The position numbers and the translations under genes are program-made. Shown here one piece after another: positions 22,771 to 33,804 of a stretch of 44,444 nt of DNA (position 1 is its first letter; each line of letters starts with the position of its first letter). Location of the stretch: assembly GCA_018398765.1 (NCBI GenBank), contig JAHBMJ010000099.1, positions 12,501 through 56,944 on the forward strand, read 5' to 3'. Below the pieces are notes generated by a model. The model saw only the letters and a program-made list of their open reading frames with translations, had not been told where the DNA came from and made no database searches. The stretch is from Chromera velia (taxonomy: Eukaryota; Sar; Chromeraceae).

Positions 22771-25629
22771 AGAAGAGAAGAGAGAGAGAGAACGAAGGCG
22801 TTTTCTCTGCTCTTGTAAGAACATACTACTATTTAGACAGATTGATTGATGTGTTTTGAGAGAATTAAGCACCGCTCCTGTAGGCGACTGGCTGGTTTTT
22901 TGAAAGAAGTGCCAGGTAGGCATGCCTGCTGTGTCTGGTACAAAGGCAAGATCGATATCGCATTTGGGGTGGGTGGGTGGGGGGGGGCAACGGGAATCTG
23001 CATTGGTTTGTTTGGGAAATTCGAAGGTTATTCGTTGATTCCCTTTTTTAAGTGACCAACCAAGTGGGTGGTCCACTTCGTTTGAGTGAAGGTTCATCAA
23101 TTGATGAGTGAGTGAGTCAGTGAGTGAGTGAGTGAGTGAGTGAGTGGAGAGATCGTTGGAGCGTGCCGGGTTTCTTGCCCTTTTTTAAAGTTTTTCGGCA
23201 ACCTGAGTCGATGGGTGGGTGGAGGGGCGAGTGAGCTGACGAAGACAGCACCACCCCGTGTATAAGATTGTCTCCTGCCAGGTGTGCTTTGGGTTGGAGG
23301 GGAGTGGTTTCTCCATTCTGCCTTCCTTTTTTGAATCGTGATGCACTCGATCCTAGCGGCATGCGCGTGCATGCGCTTCCCTTCTTCCGCGATGGTTTCC
23401 TTAATTATATGCTTCGTCCACCCCTTCGATTCCTTAATTATATGTTGCTCCCTTATACCGCCCCCTTCGATTCCTTCTGACGTGTGTCAGCGGACGACCA
23501 CGAAGGACCCGGTCGACCTTTCCAGCACGTTTACGTACAGCATGTGTGCAAAGATCAGACAGATGCTGTGATGGTCTGTTTTAGTTCCAGTGATGCTGGC
23601 AGAGTTTGAAAGCGTTGGAGCTGGAGAGGGAGGCGACTGGTATCAATGCAGGCGTCCATGTACATGCGGTCCTTCGCAAACAAGGAACTGCAGTGACGCA
23701 GAGATTGTGACACGGTTCTGAACTGTTATTTAAAGAAAACCCTGGAGATCGACTAGGAGATCGAATGTTACACAATGCTGGAGGTAGCCAGAGGAATGGT
23801 AAAGGTATGAGACAAATCTCATGTATAATAATTATGTTGTTTGATTTTATGTTGGCTGCTAGGTTGGCTGCTAACTTCAGTGCTAAGCCTCAACGGCTTA
23901 GAATTAAAGTACGTTAATATTAAAAAAAATATCTCGGCTATTATTGGCTATGCAAAAAAATGGAATGAACATACAAATACGTTATATTATACGTATAAAA
24001 ATAATGTGTAAAAATCTAGGTAAAAATAAGTTTCCACTTAATCTAGTACTTAATTTTGATAAAAAGCAATAATTATAAACTTTTGAAACGAAACCCGCTC
24101 TGGCGAGTCAGTGGCGACCTTTTAATTGACTTGAAGAGGCAACTAGAAACTACTAGAAACACTTTGAAAACTTAATAAAATTAGGTACTAGATAGAACTT
24201 AAAATAACAGTGACTATGTGATAGGCACCGTGTGACCGGTCTTAAGAATAACTTTGATAGTTTGAAATAATGGCTCATCTACTAAGTTACATTTTGAAAA
24301 ATAACTTCTTTTAGCTTTTTTGAACAAGTAGTAACTAGAGTAGTAACTGTTATACGCCGAAGTGGCCTAGTATAACCGTTACAAATCGCTGCGCCTTCGG
24401 CGCGCCTGGATAAATAACCGTTATACACCTCAATTAAAGCCGTGCACACTACTGCATAAAACAAGTTTTGAGCTTACCAGTTATTAAAATCTTGTAGTTT
24501 AGATCAGAGACAATTAAGATTAGAGATAATTATGTTCTGCTGCAGAACTCAGTGGGACATAGTGGGACATAAGATCTAATTGTGACTAGAATATTGTGAT
24601 TGAGGAGGAGGGAGAGGGGGGTAGGTAGGAAAAGGGGGGAGAGGACGGAGGAAGAAAGAAAGAAGGGGTCCTAGAGGGAGTTGCTGAAGAGGGGGGGCTA
24701 GAGGGGGGCAGAGGAATGGGAGTGAGGGACGCAGCAGGCAGTATGGCAGCCACAGTTGCTATCAGTAACAGACGCAGAGAGAGAGAGAGAACTTAGAGAA
24801 GAAAATGAAGGAGAGGCGGAGGTAAGTAGACCAAAGGGAAAATTTTTAGGGCGTGCTCAGCCATGCAGTACGATAAGCGCAAAAAGGTCAAAACCTTGCC
24901 CACCAGAGGTTTTTCCTTATAGAAGTTAGGTAAAGTTAACATAACTCTTACTGGAGGCTGTAGGACCTTAACCTTAACTTAGTAACCGTAAATTGGTAAC
25001 CCGGCCGGCTGTAACCAAACTAAAAGAGTTACTCTTAACACCTCACCCTACTATATGACTACAAATTGAATTGGGGGTGATAATGATGATGATGAAACCG
25101 TTGTTTTGAGAACATCACTGCTTCAAACTTGAGACGACATCCCACAAGAAAGCTTTCTAGAGATTTTTCGTGAAGAAACAGTTTCGCTTGAGCACCGTTT
25201 TCAACGGTTCCTTCTCCACATCTGTCAGACTCAGCCAGCATCTCGCCTGTATATGCCTGTATAACTCCCTCTCCATAAATCAGATTCTACTCCAACTCAA
25301 GAGCTATAGTTAACAGTGACGACTGGCTCTGCTTCCTTGCGTTTGCTTCTCAAAAAGGCAACAGTTTGACTCTCCGTTGCTGACCTATCTCCTTGCCGTC
25401 TCCAGGCCGTCTCCTTGAATCAGTTTGTTGTTGATCGCTTCTGTAATGGTCGCGTGGCCAACGTCCGCACTCTACAATGGAGTGGAACCTCCTTCTCGCC
25501 CTCCCCATAAAGCGATGCCAACACGCCCCCTCCACAAAACAGTGCATCCATGTTCTCCTCCTTGAATTTGAAAGGCGATTCCGTCAACAAAATCCCTGGA
25601 CTCGTCTAGTAGACTCGTCTACTCCACTA
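22771..25629. other. Intergenic region, repeats and AT-rich DNA, no gene seen
   Basis: It contains a (TGAG)n run (about 23104-23146) and an imperfect duplication around TTCCTTAATTATATG (23396 and 23430 region). A long AT-rich block (about 23800-24600) carries a GC-rich hairpin, GCGCCTTCGGCGCGCC, near 24391. G/A-rich DNA follows at 24600-24830. Short frames on either strand are not protein-like. The frame at 25059-25241 (-) is too weak to call. Confidence 0.5.
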
Positions 25630-26830
25630 TGAACGTTGGTTCCTCAAAACCCTTCTCCCCACGCACTCCTCCTGAGGTTCCTTAAGCCTCAGTACACTTC
25701 ATTCACCTTTTTCTTGAAGGACACTTCAGCCAAAACCTGTTTGGGCTTTCAGCTCAGACTGTTCATAAGCTGTTTGACCTTTGTGTACAGGAGGATCTGC
25801 CTTGTTGTGACGGCGTAGATTTTGTTAGGCAAAGGGGCCTGGAGGCAGTTTTTCGTTGTGACATGACGGAGAAGCATGCCAACGATGTCATTGCTGCCCA
25901 GGATGAGCGTTCGCTCTTTTCTATTTGCGAGTATGGAGACGCGTTCCCTTCTTGTAAGGTGCGGCTTCGTGTCTGCGGAGAAACTCACCTTTCTGAATCA
26001 GAGCAGGAAGAATGCAATGTGCAACGTTCCTAGGCAACGTTCTGTGCAGCAGCTCTTCTCTCTGCTTCCTCTTTCTGACCGCGTAAGTCCTCGTCTATGC
26101 TAGTATTCTGTGCAGCAGCTCTTCTCTCTGCTTCCTCCTTCTGACCGCGTGAGTCCTCGTTTAGCTATGCTAGCATTCTGTGCAGCAGCTCTTCTCTTTG
26201 CTTCCTCCTTCTAACCACGTGAGTCCTCGTCTACGCTTCACTGCACAGATGACGACAGTCACTCCCGCCGTCGTTTCCAAGTCGGCAAGGAAGTCTTGGC
26301 GTCAGAGGGTATAGGATTAGATTCAAGACGAGATTGGTTTTCTTGAACAGTTTGAAGAGGGGGAAGAGCAAGCGTCCAGCAAGGAGAACCTCTCCTTTGA
26401 CATGTCTTTCCCATCAGTCATATGCGCTGTACGGGCTTTTGCGACACTCGAAAACCATCTAGCAGGAGAGGGAGAGGGTGACCAACCTGGTCTTCAAAAG
26501 GGTAAGTTTGTTGCAACATGGCTATGACAGCAGACTGAGTATGAAGCTCAGCAATCGGAGTCTGTTCTGTTTCTTGTTTCTTTGTTTTCTTTCCTTTTTA
26601 TCTCCTCATTCTCTTCTCCTACAGATAAACGACGTAAACACAATGACCGAACGGTCCTTTTCCAAATTGTTCATCCCTTTGACCCTTTGAACGCCTTCTT
26701 CGTACATCCATTCCAATCCTTGTTCTCCCTCTTTACTGGTTTGCTCTGGCTGCTCTCAGTACCATGGACTAGACCGTGGATTAGTTTGACTGTCGTAGCC
26801 TTCTATGGTGAGGGGCGGTACTTAGATTGA
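25630..26830 (+). CDS. Small multi-exon gene, membrane-associated product, unknown
   Basis: The best-supported part is three exons, 26249-26308, 26351-26501 and 26625-26830, joined in phase. They start MTTVTPAVVSKSARKSWRQR, continue with an acidic segment (FEEGEEQASSKENLSFDMSF) and end with KRRKHNDR followed by two hydrophobic stretches (NAFFVHPFQSLFSLFTGLLW and ISLTVVAFYG); this gives 138 residues. Upstream, 25630-25677 and 25791 onward form a protein-like acidic, Cys-containing frame (EDLPCCDGVDFVRQRGLEAV). That frame either stops at 26031-26033 or splices out after AAG at 25958. Between lie three tandem 33-nt mini-exons (26050-26082, 26116-26148, 26186-26218) encoding QLFSLLPLSDR-type peptides. 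All are in phase 0, so inclusion or skipping keeps the frame. Whether 25630-26033 is a separate small gene is open. The family is not recognised. Confidence 0.45.
26040..26230 (+). repeat. Tandem triplication of a mini-exon with its splice sites
   Basis: Three copies, 66 and 70 bp apart, each contain TTCTGTGCAG (acceptor), a 33-nt block, then GTAAGT or GTGAGT followed by CCTCGT (donor). Copies differ at a few bases, including Leu to Pro and Asp-Arg to Asn-His changes in the encoded 11-residue peptide. Confidence 0.8.
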
Positions 26831-27341
26831 TTAAGCGTTATTCATACAGGCGCCAGGTTTCAGTTAGCAGACGGCAGCCCCACCCCGATGAGTGATGGAG
26901 GTCTGGCAAAGGGGCAATACAGCATTATCCTAGACTCATGCATTGCATAATAGCCTATAATAATAATAATAATAGACCGATTAATAATAATGATAATGAT
27001 GATGATGATGGGGTAGTTATTCTTTTTTTTTTAGTAATATTTTAATTCATCAAGCAAAGTGATAAAGTTTTTTTATTTGTTTTCATGCGCTTTATTTTTT
27101 TATCTTGCATAACGCACTGTTACGTAGAGATGATATGGCAGCTATATAAGGGTGGTCCAATCGATTCCGTCCTGTGAAGGGCACCCGCGTCGACCATGCA
27201 TCTGATGTAAGCAAGCTTGTGAACGGTCTCAGAAAGGAAGAAAAATGATAACTGGTTAATTGACGCACGCTTAATTAGCCTATTATAATAGCTGCTTGAA
27301 GCAGCAGACAAGTATATGCATGTGCGTGCTTCGTTAATTTA

Positions 27342-27375
27342 GTAAGTGCCCCCCGGCGCGCTTTCCGGGGCCATG
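27342..27375. repeat. 34-bp GC-rich direct repeat, copy 1
   Basis: It starts GTAAGTGCCCCCCG and ends CGGGGCCATG, with a variable GC-rich centre and self-complementary ends. It matches the copy at 27498-27531 except in the central six bases and one further position. Confidence 0.7.
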
Positions 27376-27497
27376 GTAGTTTTTAAGACTTTTCTCAGTA
27401 TTTCTGAGCCAATAAGGAGTGGAGCTTTCCGGGTATTTCCGGGGCCTTCTTTTGGTGAAAGACAGCATGCATGGGCTGTATAGGGTATTTCTGCTTT

Positions 27498-27531
27498 GTA
27501 AGTGCCCCCCGCTTCGCTTTTCGGGGCCATG
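27498..27531. repeat. 34-bp GC-rich direct repeat, copy 2
   Basis: Same orientation as the copy 156 bp upstream, with centre CTTCGC in place of GCGCGC. A third partial match (CCGGGTATTTCCGGGGCC) lies between them near 27427. Confidence 0.7.
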
Positions 27532-27801
27532 CACGCCAACTTGTTTGGAAATCTTTGGAAGAGCCCTATAGGAGCGAGGGCCGGTTCGCAACGCGTGTTG
27601 TGTTGCACGATGTGTTGCGCTGTTGTGCAACATGACATGTGCACCCATGCAGTATACATAGAGGTGTCTGACATGTCTCAGATGCTTCAATTGAACTGCT
27701 TGCTTGACGCGGCACTCTTTAATTAGATGTGTATATGTGCAAAGAAGATCAAAAGTTTATGAATCAGATCCTGCAAGTTTGAGTCTGAGTTTGCTGCTAC
27801 G

Positions 27802-29469
27802 ATGCTTCCAAGACGAACGCAACCGGCTGTTGTTCGAGAATTGCTGCATCACAGCAAGAGATGCTTTCCCCCCCTGAAGTCCTCTGCAGGAAGTGCAGCC
27901 CTGCGCCGGGACATAAAGTGCTCAGAGAGACAAGAGACTGGTGTGGAGAGACATTGGTTTCTGGGAAGCATATCTCCTCTGCTAGAAGCGAACTCCACTT
28001 CACGCCCAAACTCACAAGAAAACATTCAGAGAAGCTTTGCGTGCAAAGAAGCGGACGGACCGGAAAAGAAACATGCGCACTTCGACTTCTTGCGCTTGCA
28101 GCTGTTGCAGCCAGAGAAGGATCTGTGCGACAAGAGGACATTTGCTGAGAACCTGTCCAGTTCCCCGTCAGGAATTGTGTCCTCTCGTTCCTTTTCTCCG
28201 ATTTCTACTCTCGCCCCCGTGCTACAATCAGGTGCTCGAAACAGTCATTGTTTTCCACTTTCTCTCGGAACCCTCCGTTGTCGTGCGCAACTGCACACGT
28301 TGGCTGTTCCTACTTCTCACCAGCTGACAGAAAAAAAGGGTATGCCGCAGATCCGATGTGTCCAGGCTGAATGGGTCACTGATATCCCTTTGCCTCTCGT
28401 CCCAGCAATGGAAGCACCATCTAAAACTCGTGTGACAGCGAGAAATAAAGGGAAGTGTCCTCACGGAAAGGATCGGTACTATTGCAAGGAGTGCGGGGGA
28501 AGTGGCATCTGTGTACACGGCCGCCAACGCAATAAGTGCAAGGATTGTGGAGGAACCAGTATATGTGAGCACGGCCGCGAACGCTGTAAGTGTAAGGAGT
28601 GTGGGGGAAAAAGTATTTGTGAGCACGGTCGGCAGCGCAACCACTGTAAAGAGTGCGGCGGGAAAAGCCTTTGTGAGCATGGTCGCTCGCGGAGTCAGTG
28701 CAAGGAGTGTGGAGGAAAGAGCATCTGCGAACACGGTCGCCGGCGCAGTATTTGTAAAGAGTGTGGGGGCGGGAGCATTTGTGAGCATGGTCGCTTACGC
28801 TTTCAATGCAAAGATTGCGGTGGGAAGAGTATTTGTGAACACGGTCGACGACGGAGTACTTGCAAGGAGTGTGGGGGAAGTGGCATCTGTAAACACGGCC
28901 GCCAGCGACACCATTGCAAAGAATGTGGAGGGAAAGGCCTGTGCAAACATGGTCGCCAGCGCAGTAAGTGCAAAGAGTGTGCTGGGGACAGGGTATGCGA
29001 GCATTCACGTTTCAGGGATCGCTGTCCGATCTGCCAAAAGGATAATCCCCTGTTTCTTGCCAAGAGAAAAGAGAAGAATGCTCAGCGACGGATGAGGTAC
29101 AAAGATGACCTCATCTTCCGGTTGGCCCATACCGTGCGTCGGGCAGTCTGGAGATGTCTCACTTCTATTCGAGACAAGCGTAGCTCTCTAGAAAAAAAGC
29201 ACAGTTTGGAGTACCTCGGTTGTTCCTCCCAACAGCTGAAGGCCCATTTGGAGAGAGACTTCCGTCCTGGAATGTCGTGGGACAATTATGGGGGAACTGG
29301 ATGGCATGTTGACCACATTGTGCCAATCATGTATCCGGGCCCTGACGGGAAGAGACCGGACGTTGAGACTCAGATTGCTCGTCTCCACTTTTCAAACCTT
29401 CAGCCGATGTGGTCAGAAGAAAACCTTCGAAAGGGTAACAGATTCGTCGGCAGGCCCGACTGTCTCTAA
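27802..29469 (+). CDS. Zinc-knuckle repeat protein fused to HNH endonuclease
   Basis: A single uninterrupted frame gives 555 residues from the ATG at 27802, or 353 from an in-frame ATG at 28408. Eleven units follow each other from about 28456 to 29037, ten of them 18 residues long. The unit consensus is C-x-H-G-R-x-R-x2-C-K-E/D-C-G-G-x-S/G-I, so each offers C, H, C and C as zinc ligands. The last unit degenerates to CEHSRFRDRCPIC. A Lys/Arg-rich linker leads to an HNH nuclease domain: WDNYGGTGWHVDHIVPI, then LHFSNLQPMWSEENLRKGNR, with HxDH and the Asn-Leu-Gln-Pro block typical of HNH enzymes in algae, phages and giant viruses. The repeats are expected to bind nucleic acid and the HNH part to cut DNA. 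Lack of introns beside intron-rich neighbours suggests acquisition or mobility. The first 200 residues have no recognised domain, and the true start is uncertain. Confidence 0.85.
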   Translation: MLPRRTQPAVVRELLHHSKRCFPPLKSSAGSAALRRDIKCSERQETGVERHWFLGSISPLLEANSTSRPNSQENIQRSFACKEADGPEKKHAHFDFLRLQLLQPEKDLCDKRTFAENLSSSPSGIVSSRSFSPISTLAPVLQSGARNSHCFPLSLGTLRCRAQLHTLAVPTSHQLTEKKGMPQIRCVQAEWVTDIPLPLVPAMEAPSKTRVTARNKGKCPHGKDRYYCKECGGSGICVHGRQRNKCKDCGGTSICEHGRERCKCKECGGKSICEHGRQRNHCKECGGKSLCEHGRSRSQCKECGGKSICEHGRRRSICKECGGGSICEHGRLRFQCKDCGGKSICEHGRRRSTCKECGGSGICKHGRQRHHCKECGGKGLCKHGRQRSKCKECAGDRVCEHSRFRDRCPICQKDNPLFLAKRKEKNAQRRMRYKDDLIFRLAHTVRRAVWRCLTSIRDKRSSLEKKHSLEYLGCSSQQLKAHLERDFRPGMSWDNYGGTGWHVDHIVPIMYPGPDGKRPDVETQIARLHFSNLQPMWSEENLRKGNRFVGRPDCL

Positions 29470-29492
29470 ATTTGATATGAGTGCATCGCCAG

Positions 29493-29792
29493 TCTTGCCT
29501 GCGTTTACCCGTGTTCCAACTTCCAAGCTACTTCTATTCCTCATTTCTATGTATAATAAGTTTGCTTGCTTAAATACGTATAAAGGGTATACTTACTTAC
29601 TTACTTACTTAATTGTGGTTAAGCCTAGGGTCTCCGAAACTAGAGACAAATGGCAACCCATGCATGCAGTTGTAAATAAAAGGAGCAAACCACCGCAGCT
29701 TAGCCTGCTTCCGCATGAATATGAACAACCACAACCCTTCGCAGCCTAGACTGAAGCTAAAGGCTGAACAACCACACAAGACGTGCGTGCAC
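29493..29792. other. Spacer downstream of the HNH gene
   Basis: Contains a (TACT)n run at about 29590-29611. No gene is seen between the stop of the HNH frame and the end of the minus-strand exon at 29793. Confidence 0.5.
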
Positions 29793-30065
29793 TCATTTCA
29801 AACAAGCTTCGATCAGTGCACTTGCCTTCTTCGGCTCCCGGTCTACAATGAATGAAACGAGCTCTCTTACATATGTTTCTTCTTCCCCGATACCTCTTCC
29901 CCCAGCTATAGCAGTCCATCTTGCTCTGCAGACCCTTTCACTAATTCCTGTTCTCTCTTTCACTCTCTCTGCCAGCAAGTAAAGTTTAGATCTAAGCTGC
30001 TCTGTTCGCATGCATGCAGACAATCGATGCACCGCATCGTCGATCACCTTAATTTTTGTCTTTGA
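29793..30065 (-). CDS. Possible 3'-terminal exon, product unknown
   Basis: On the minus strand a GTCCTGCAG acceptor at 30066-30074 opens 90 codons to a stop at 29793. The peptide is protein-like and charged: it starts SKTKIKVIDDAVHRL and continues with an Arg/Glu-rich helix (LAERVKERTGISERVCRARW). After a Gly-rich turn it ends VDREPKKASALIEACLK. No upstream exon could be fixed in the T-rich DNA at 30070-30400. The family is not recognised. Confidence 0.38.
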   Translation of the reverse strand, partial: SKTKIKVIDDAVHRLSACMRTEQLRSKLYLLAERVKERTGISERVCRARWTAIAGGRGIGEEETYVRELVSFIVDREPKKASALIEACLK

Positions 30066-31763
30066 CTGCAGGACAGTGAACACAGTGTTATACAGTATTC
30101 TTTGCAGGATTCACCGTGTCTCTTTCCCCCACCAGCACATGCTTGAAGGAGAGAGGTGAAAAGAGAACCACCAGACAAGAAAGAGCAAGGCAGAGTACGC
30201 ATTTGAACAGTTACTGTGTAACCCCACCCCTTTCTAACCCTCCCCCCTAAAAGCAACATGGGTAGACACTGGTGCGATCGGTTCTCTATCTGAAAATTAC
30301 TCAATTGGGAGTTGCATGGATAGATACTACATGAACGGATGAGCCTATACTCGCTGACGGGTCTTAAAGTCAACCATTCCGACAACCATTCTGAGGCTTC
30401 CCTTTCCCTTGCTTTCTGCCTGAGTGTCCATTTATTCGTTTTGTTTCTCCCTCTCTGGCTTTCTTTTCTTAAAAGATCTGGTATGATTGTCTAAAGCATG
30501 CTACTGGCTGAATTAGCTCATACCGGGGTTAGCGATCTGTGCTATGCATCCCAGACTGCCCGAGGAACCTCCCTTTCTCTTCTCTTTATGCTTTCTATGA
30601 AAGTTTAACCCCCCAACCGATAAAAAAGGATCTCTCTCATGAGACGTATACCAACCAAAACCAAAGTTGGCACTTTGAAAGAGTTATAGGGCAAACGGAA
30701 TGTCCAGTGCATAAATCAAAGTTGCAATACATCAAGTGCAACGATATCTCTCTGACTTACCGGTAATTAAGGCTTCCAGCGAGTACGTTGCCACCGGCTC
30801 CCAGAGTGCCTGCAGTAAATAAACTTTGCATCGAGGGCGCAAAGGACCTAAAGATCAACAAGTGCCCATCACTGCCCCCAAACAGCGTTCAGTTATAGGT
30901 TTAGTTCATAAGTTAGTTAGTTAGTTTAACAACGAAATGTGAAATAACTAAAAAATTAAACTAACTAAAGATTATGCTCAGCTTTTAACTTAGTTTCAAG
31001 TTAAAATAGAAAGAGTGGATTATCTATTATACTAAACGTATTATTAGCGGTATATAGCTTTACTGCCTGGGATTCTGGGCTGGGAGCTTAATGCTCAAAT
31101 TGGGGTTAGACATCCTGTAATTAACTGATTAACTAACTGACTGCTTATCCAACTAACTAACGAATTATCAGAATGGATGTCACAATGTTATCGTCATGAA
31201 ACTTCTAAGAAACATGTAAAAGGCCAGGAATTTAGACAAAAATTTAAATTTTTAAAACTTTGGAGCTCGATTTTTTACTAAGCAGGATGAGATAAGACTT
31301 GATATTAATAGTTAGTGCTTATAGACTATTATAGACCTATATAAGATGAGAATTAAGACGGGTTTGTCAGAAGGTTCTACTTTTTTAATTTAGTCTTGAA
31401 TCTAGGAGCAAATATGTTTATTGATCACTTTAGACCAGTTCCAGCATTGGTGGTTTGAACGATACGGTAGAAAAAGAAAAAAGGGAGAGAGGAAAGATGG
31501 GGTGAAACCTGCATAACTGTGTTATAACATTTTCTTTTCATTGTAAAGACTACCCTTTGTTATAAGAGAAATACCTTAATCTACCTTAATCTTGAAAAAA
31601 ACCGACCCATTTGCCTAACTCTTTCTGAGACTTTTTTAGTCTTTTCTTGGTTTCTCCTTCCGGGAAGTTCTCCGCCTGAATGCAGTAGACCGAAGCCCCG
31701 ATCACTGCGCATTCGTCTCGTCTGGTCGGTCATGTCTGGTCATGTCTGGTCTGGTCTCGGCAG
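30066..31763. other. Mostly AT-rich intergenic DNA, no gene seen
   Basis: 30066-30850 is mixed composition with no supported exon. 30880-31600 is strongly AT-rich, with repeated TTAG/CTAA words (for example a TTAG run at about 30909-30927). GC content rises again at 31670, where the next gene may begin. Confidence 0.5.
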
Positions 31764-33509
31764 ACTTCGTCGAGGCCGCGGAGTGCGCGGCGGCAGTGTG
31801 AGGCCGATGTCTTGAGCAGCCCCGTCTACGGACGTGCCACGAAAGCATGCAGTCATATGCAGTCCGACGAAAGGTTAATGCGTGATGTATTAATACGAGT
31901 CTGCAGATAGTCCGCCTTTACCTGTCACTTCAATGCACGGTAATAATCAGAACTTGAACAACCTCGCCCCTTTGGTTTTATCAGCTGCACGAGCTGTGCT
32001 TCATTGTGTGATGACTGGGTAGAAGACTTAACTTTCCAGCACCATCTTTCTGGAGACGGTCCCGTCTCTCCGTCTCCTCTATCTCAGGAACCAAGCCCTA
32101 TCGAGAGTGCAGTGCAGAAAATGTTGAGGCAGACCGCTGCGCTGCAGGGCCTCCTTCGAGACGGAGCCTGTACAGTTTCTGTCCGTTATTTTTCTTACCG
32201 CGGTCCTCCGTTGGGTGCAATCTCGACGCACAAGGAATGGAAAGCGTTCGTCAAGGGGCCTCGGCGAGGGCCGGGGTCACGGAACATTCCTTTCCAGAAC
32301 CCCAAGGTGTCGGGATTCAAACAGATTCAACACAAGTACCCGTACTTTAAGTGGAGGACAAAGTCAAGACAGTACATCTGCAAACAGCATGGGGCGGTGA
32401 AGCCGATTCTCACTGCTGCCCACCTGCATGTGGAATATGACTTTCCGAATGCCCCCGTATTTTGGGAGTTGAAGGAAACCCTTGAGAGAGCCCTGCCGGG
32501 TGTCCGGGTGACGTCTCAGCCTGTGGAGCGAGGGGGGTTGAGGGTCATCAGGGAGAGAGACGACGTGGCGGTTGACCTCGCGGAGGAAATCCGAAAAGAT
32601 CCTCTGCTCCTTCATTCGACCAGTGGGGGGCACAAGGAGACTGATGCGACGGAAGGTGGAAAGCAAAAAGAAGGGACAAGAAGGGAGTCGGCAGGGGCAC
32701 GGGGAAGTCAAGATGGTGAGTTGGCTAAATTTATCCGTGCGTGAGTGTCAGAGAAAAAGCCTGTCTGTGAGTGTCGTAGCAAAGCCGCTATGTGTCTATT
32801 GTAATGCAGCACAATAGAGAGTGATTTCTTATGTCTTCAAGTACCGAGCTTTCCGTCAATCCCTCCATGCATCGAACGAAGCACACAACCAAAAAAACGA
32901 CCAAACAATGAATGAATCGCCCACTCGCATTTCTCTTCCTTTCTTCATTTCAGTTGCCTTTGGTCTGAATCGCCCTCAAGTTGCGTCTCGTTCTCTTCTG
33001 TTTTCTTTCGGTCTGATGTTTAGAAGTCAAGCGGACAACCAGGAAAACGGCAGCCAGTCCGTCCGTTTCGTTTGCCCGTTTGTGTGTCAGTCTGCCAGCC
33101 TACCACGGTCTATCCTTCCGTCTGTCTGTCCGTCCTCTTTTTCTGTCTTTCGTTCCTTCAGTCTCTGTCTGTCCCTCTGTCCCTCTATCCGTCTTTCGTC
33201 CGTGCCAAAGGCAAGGGAATACGTCTTTCGGGCCCCGGCCGACGCTGTCTGAGAGACCGTTTCATTCTTTCATTTTGTGGATCGATCTTGCTTTTTTCCG
33301 CGGTTGGATGTGCGCGTAAAAGGAAAAGACGGAGAAGGATATTTACACTCTGCCCGTCCGGCTGTACTTTGGCCTCTTTGTGCGTCACTTACTTCTTCTG
33401 TCAGTATGTCGCGCGTGTCTCCGTCTCTCCGGGTGTCTGTCCGTGTGTCTGCCCGTGTATGTGCCTATCTGTCTGCCTGCCTTTCGACCTGCGACAAAAA
33501 TCAAAATGG

Positions 33510-33549
<40 letters not shown>

Positions 33550-33769
33550 CTCTCTGTGCGTGCGTGCGTGCGTGTGTATGTGTATGCGTATGTGTGTGTA
33601 TGTATGTGCCTGTGTTCGTTCGTCTCTTTCTCTTTCTCTGTCTCTCTCTCTGTATGTGTATGTGAGGGTGTGTCTCTGTCTCTGTCTCTGTCTCTGTCTG
33701 TCTGTCTGTCTGTTCATGAAGAAAAGGAGGGAAAGAAACCACATAGTCTGTCTGTCTGTTTGTCCGTCC

Positions 33770-33804
<35 letters not shown>

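Larger units (their letters stand above)
26831..27801. other. AT-rich spacer with a GC-rich direct repeat
   Basis: There is a run of TAA/TGA trinucleotides at about 26955-27010 and AT-rich DNA to 27340. Two GC-rich repeat copies then follow (27342-27375 and 27498-27531). No gene is recognised. Minus-strand frames at 27334-27690 are reads through the repeats. Confidence 0.5.

Noticed and set aside
28228-29008. Alanine/threonine-rich frames antisense to the zinc-repeat gene
   Set aside because: They mirror the 54-bp repeat periodicity of the plus-strand gene; the plus frame has the Cys/His pattern and the HNH domain.
28456-29037. Regular 54-bp repeats considered as a CRISPR-like array
   Set aside because: The repeats are contiguous, degenerate and coding, with no unique spacers, in a eukaryotic context.
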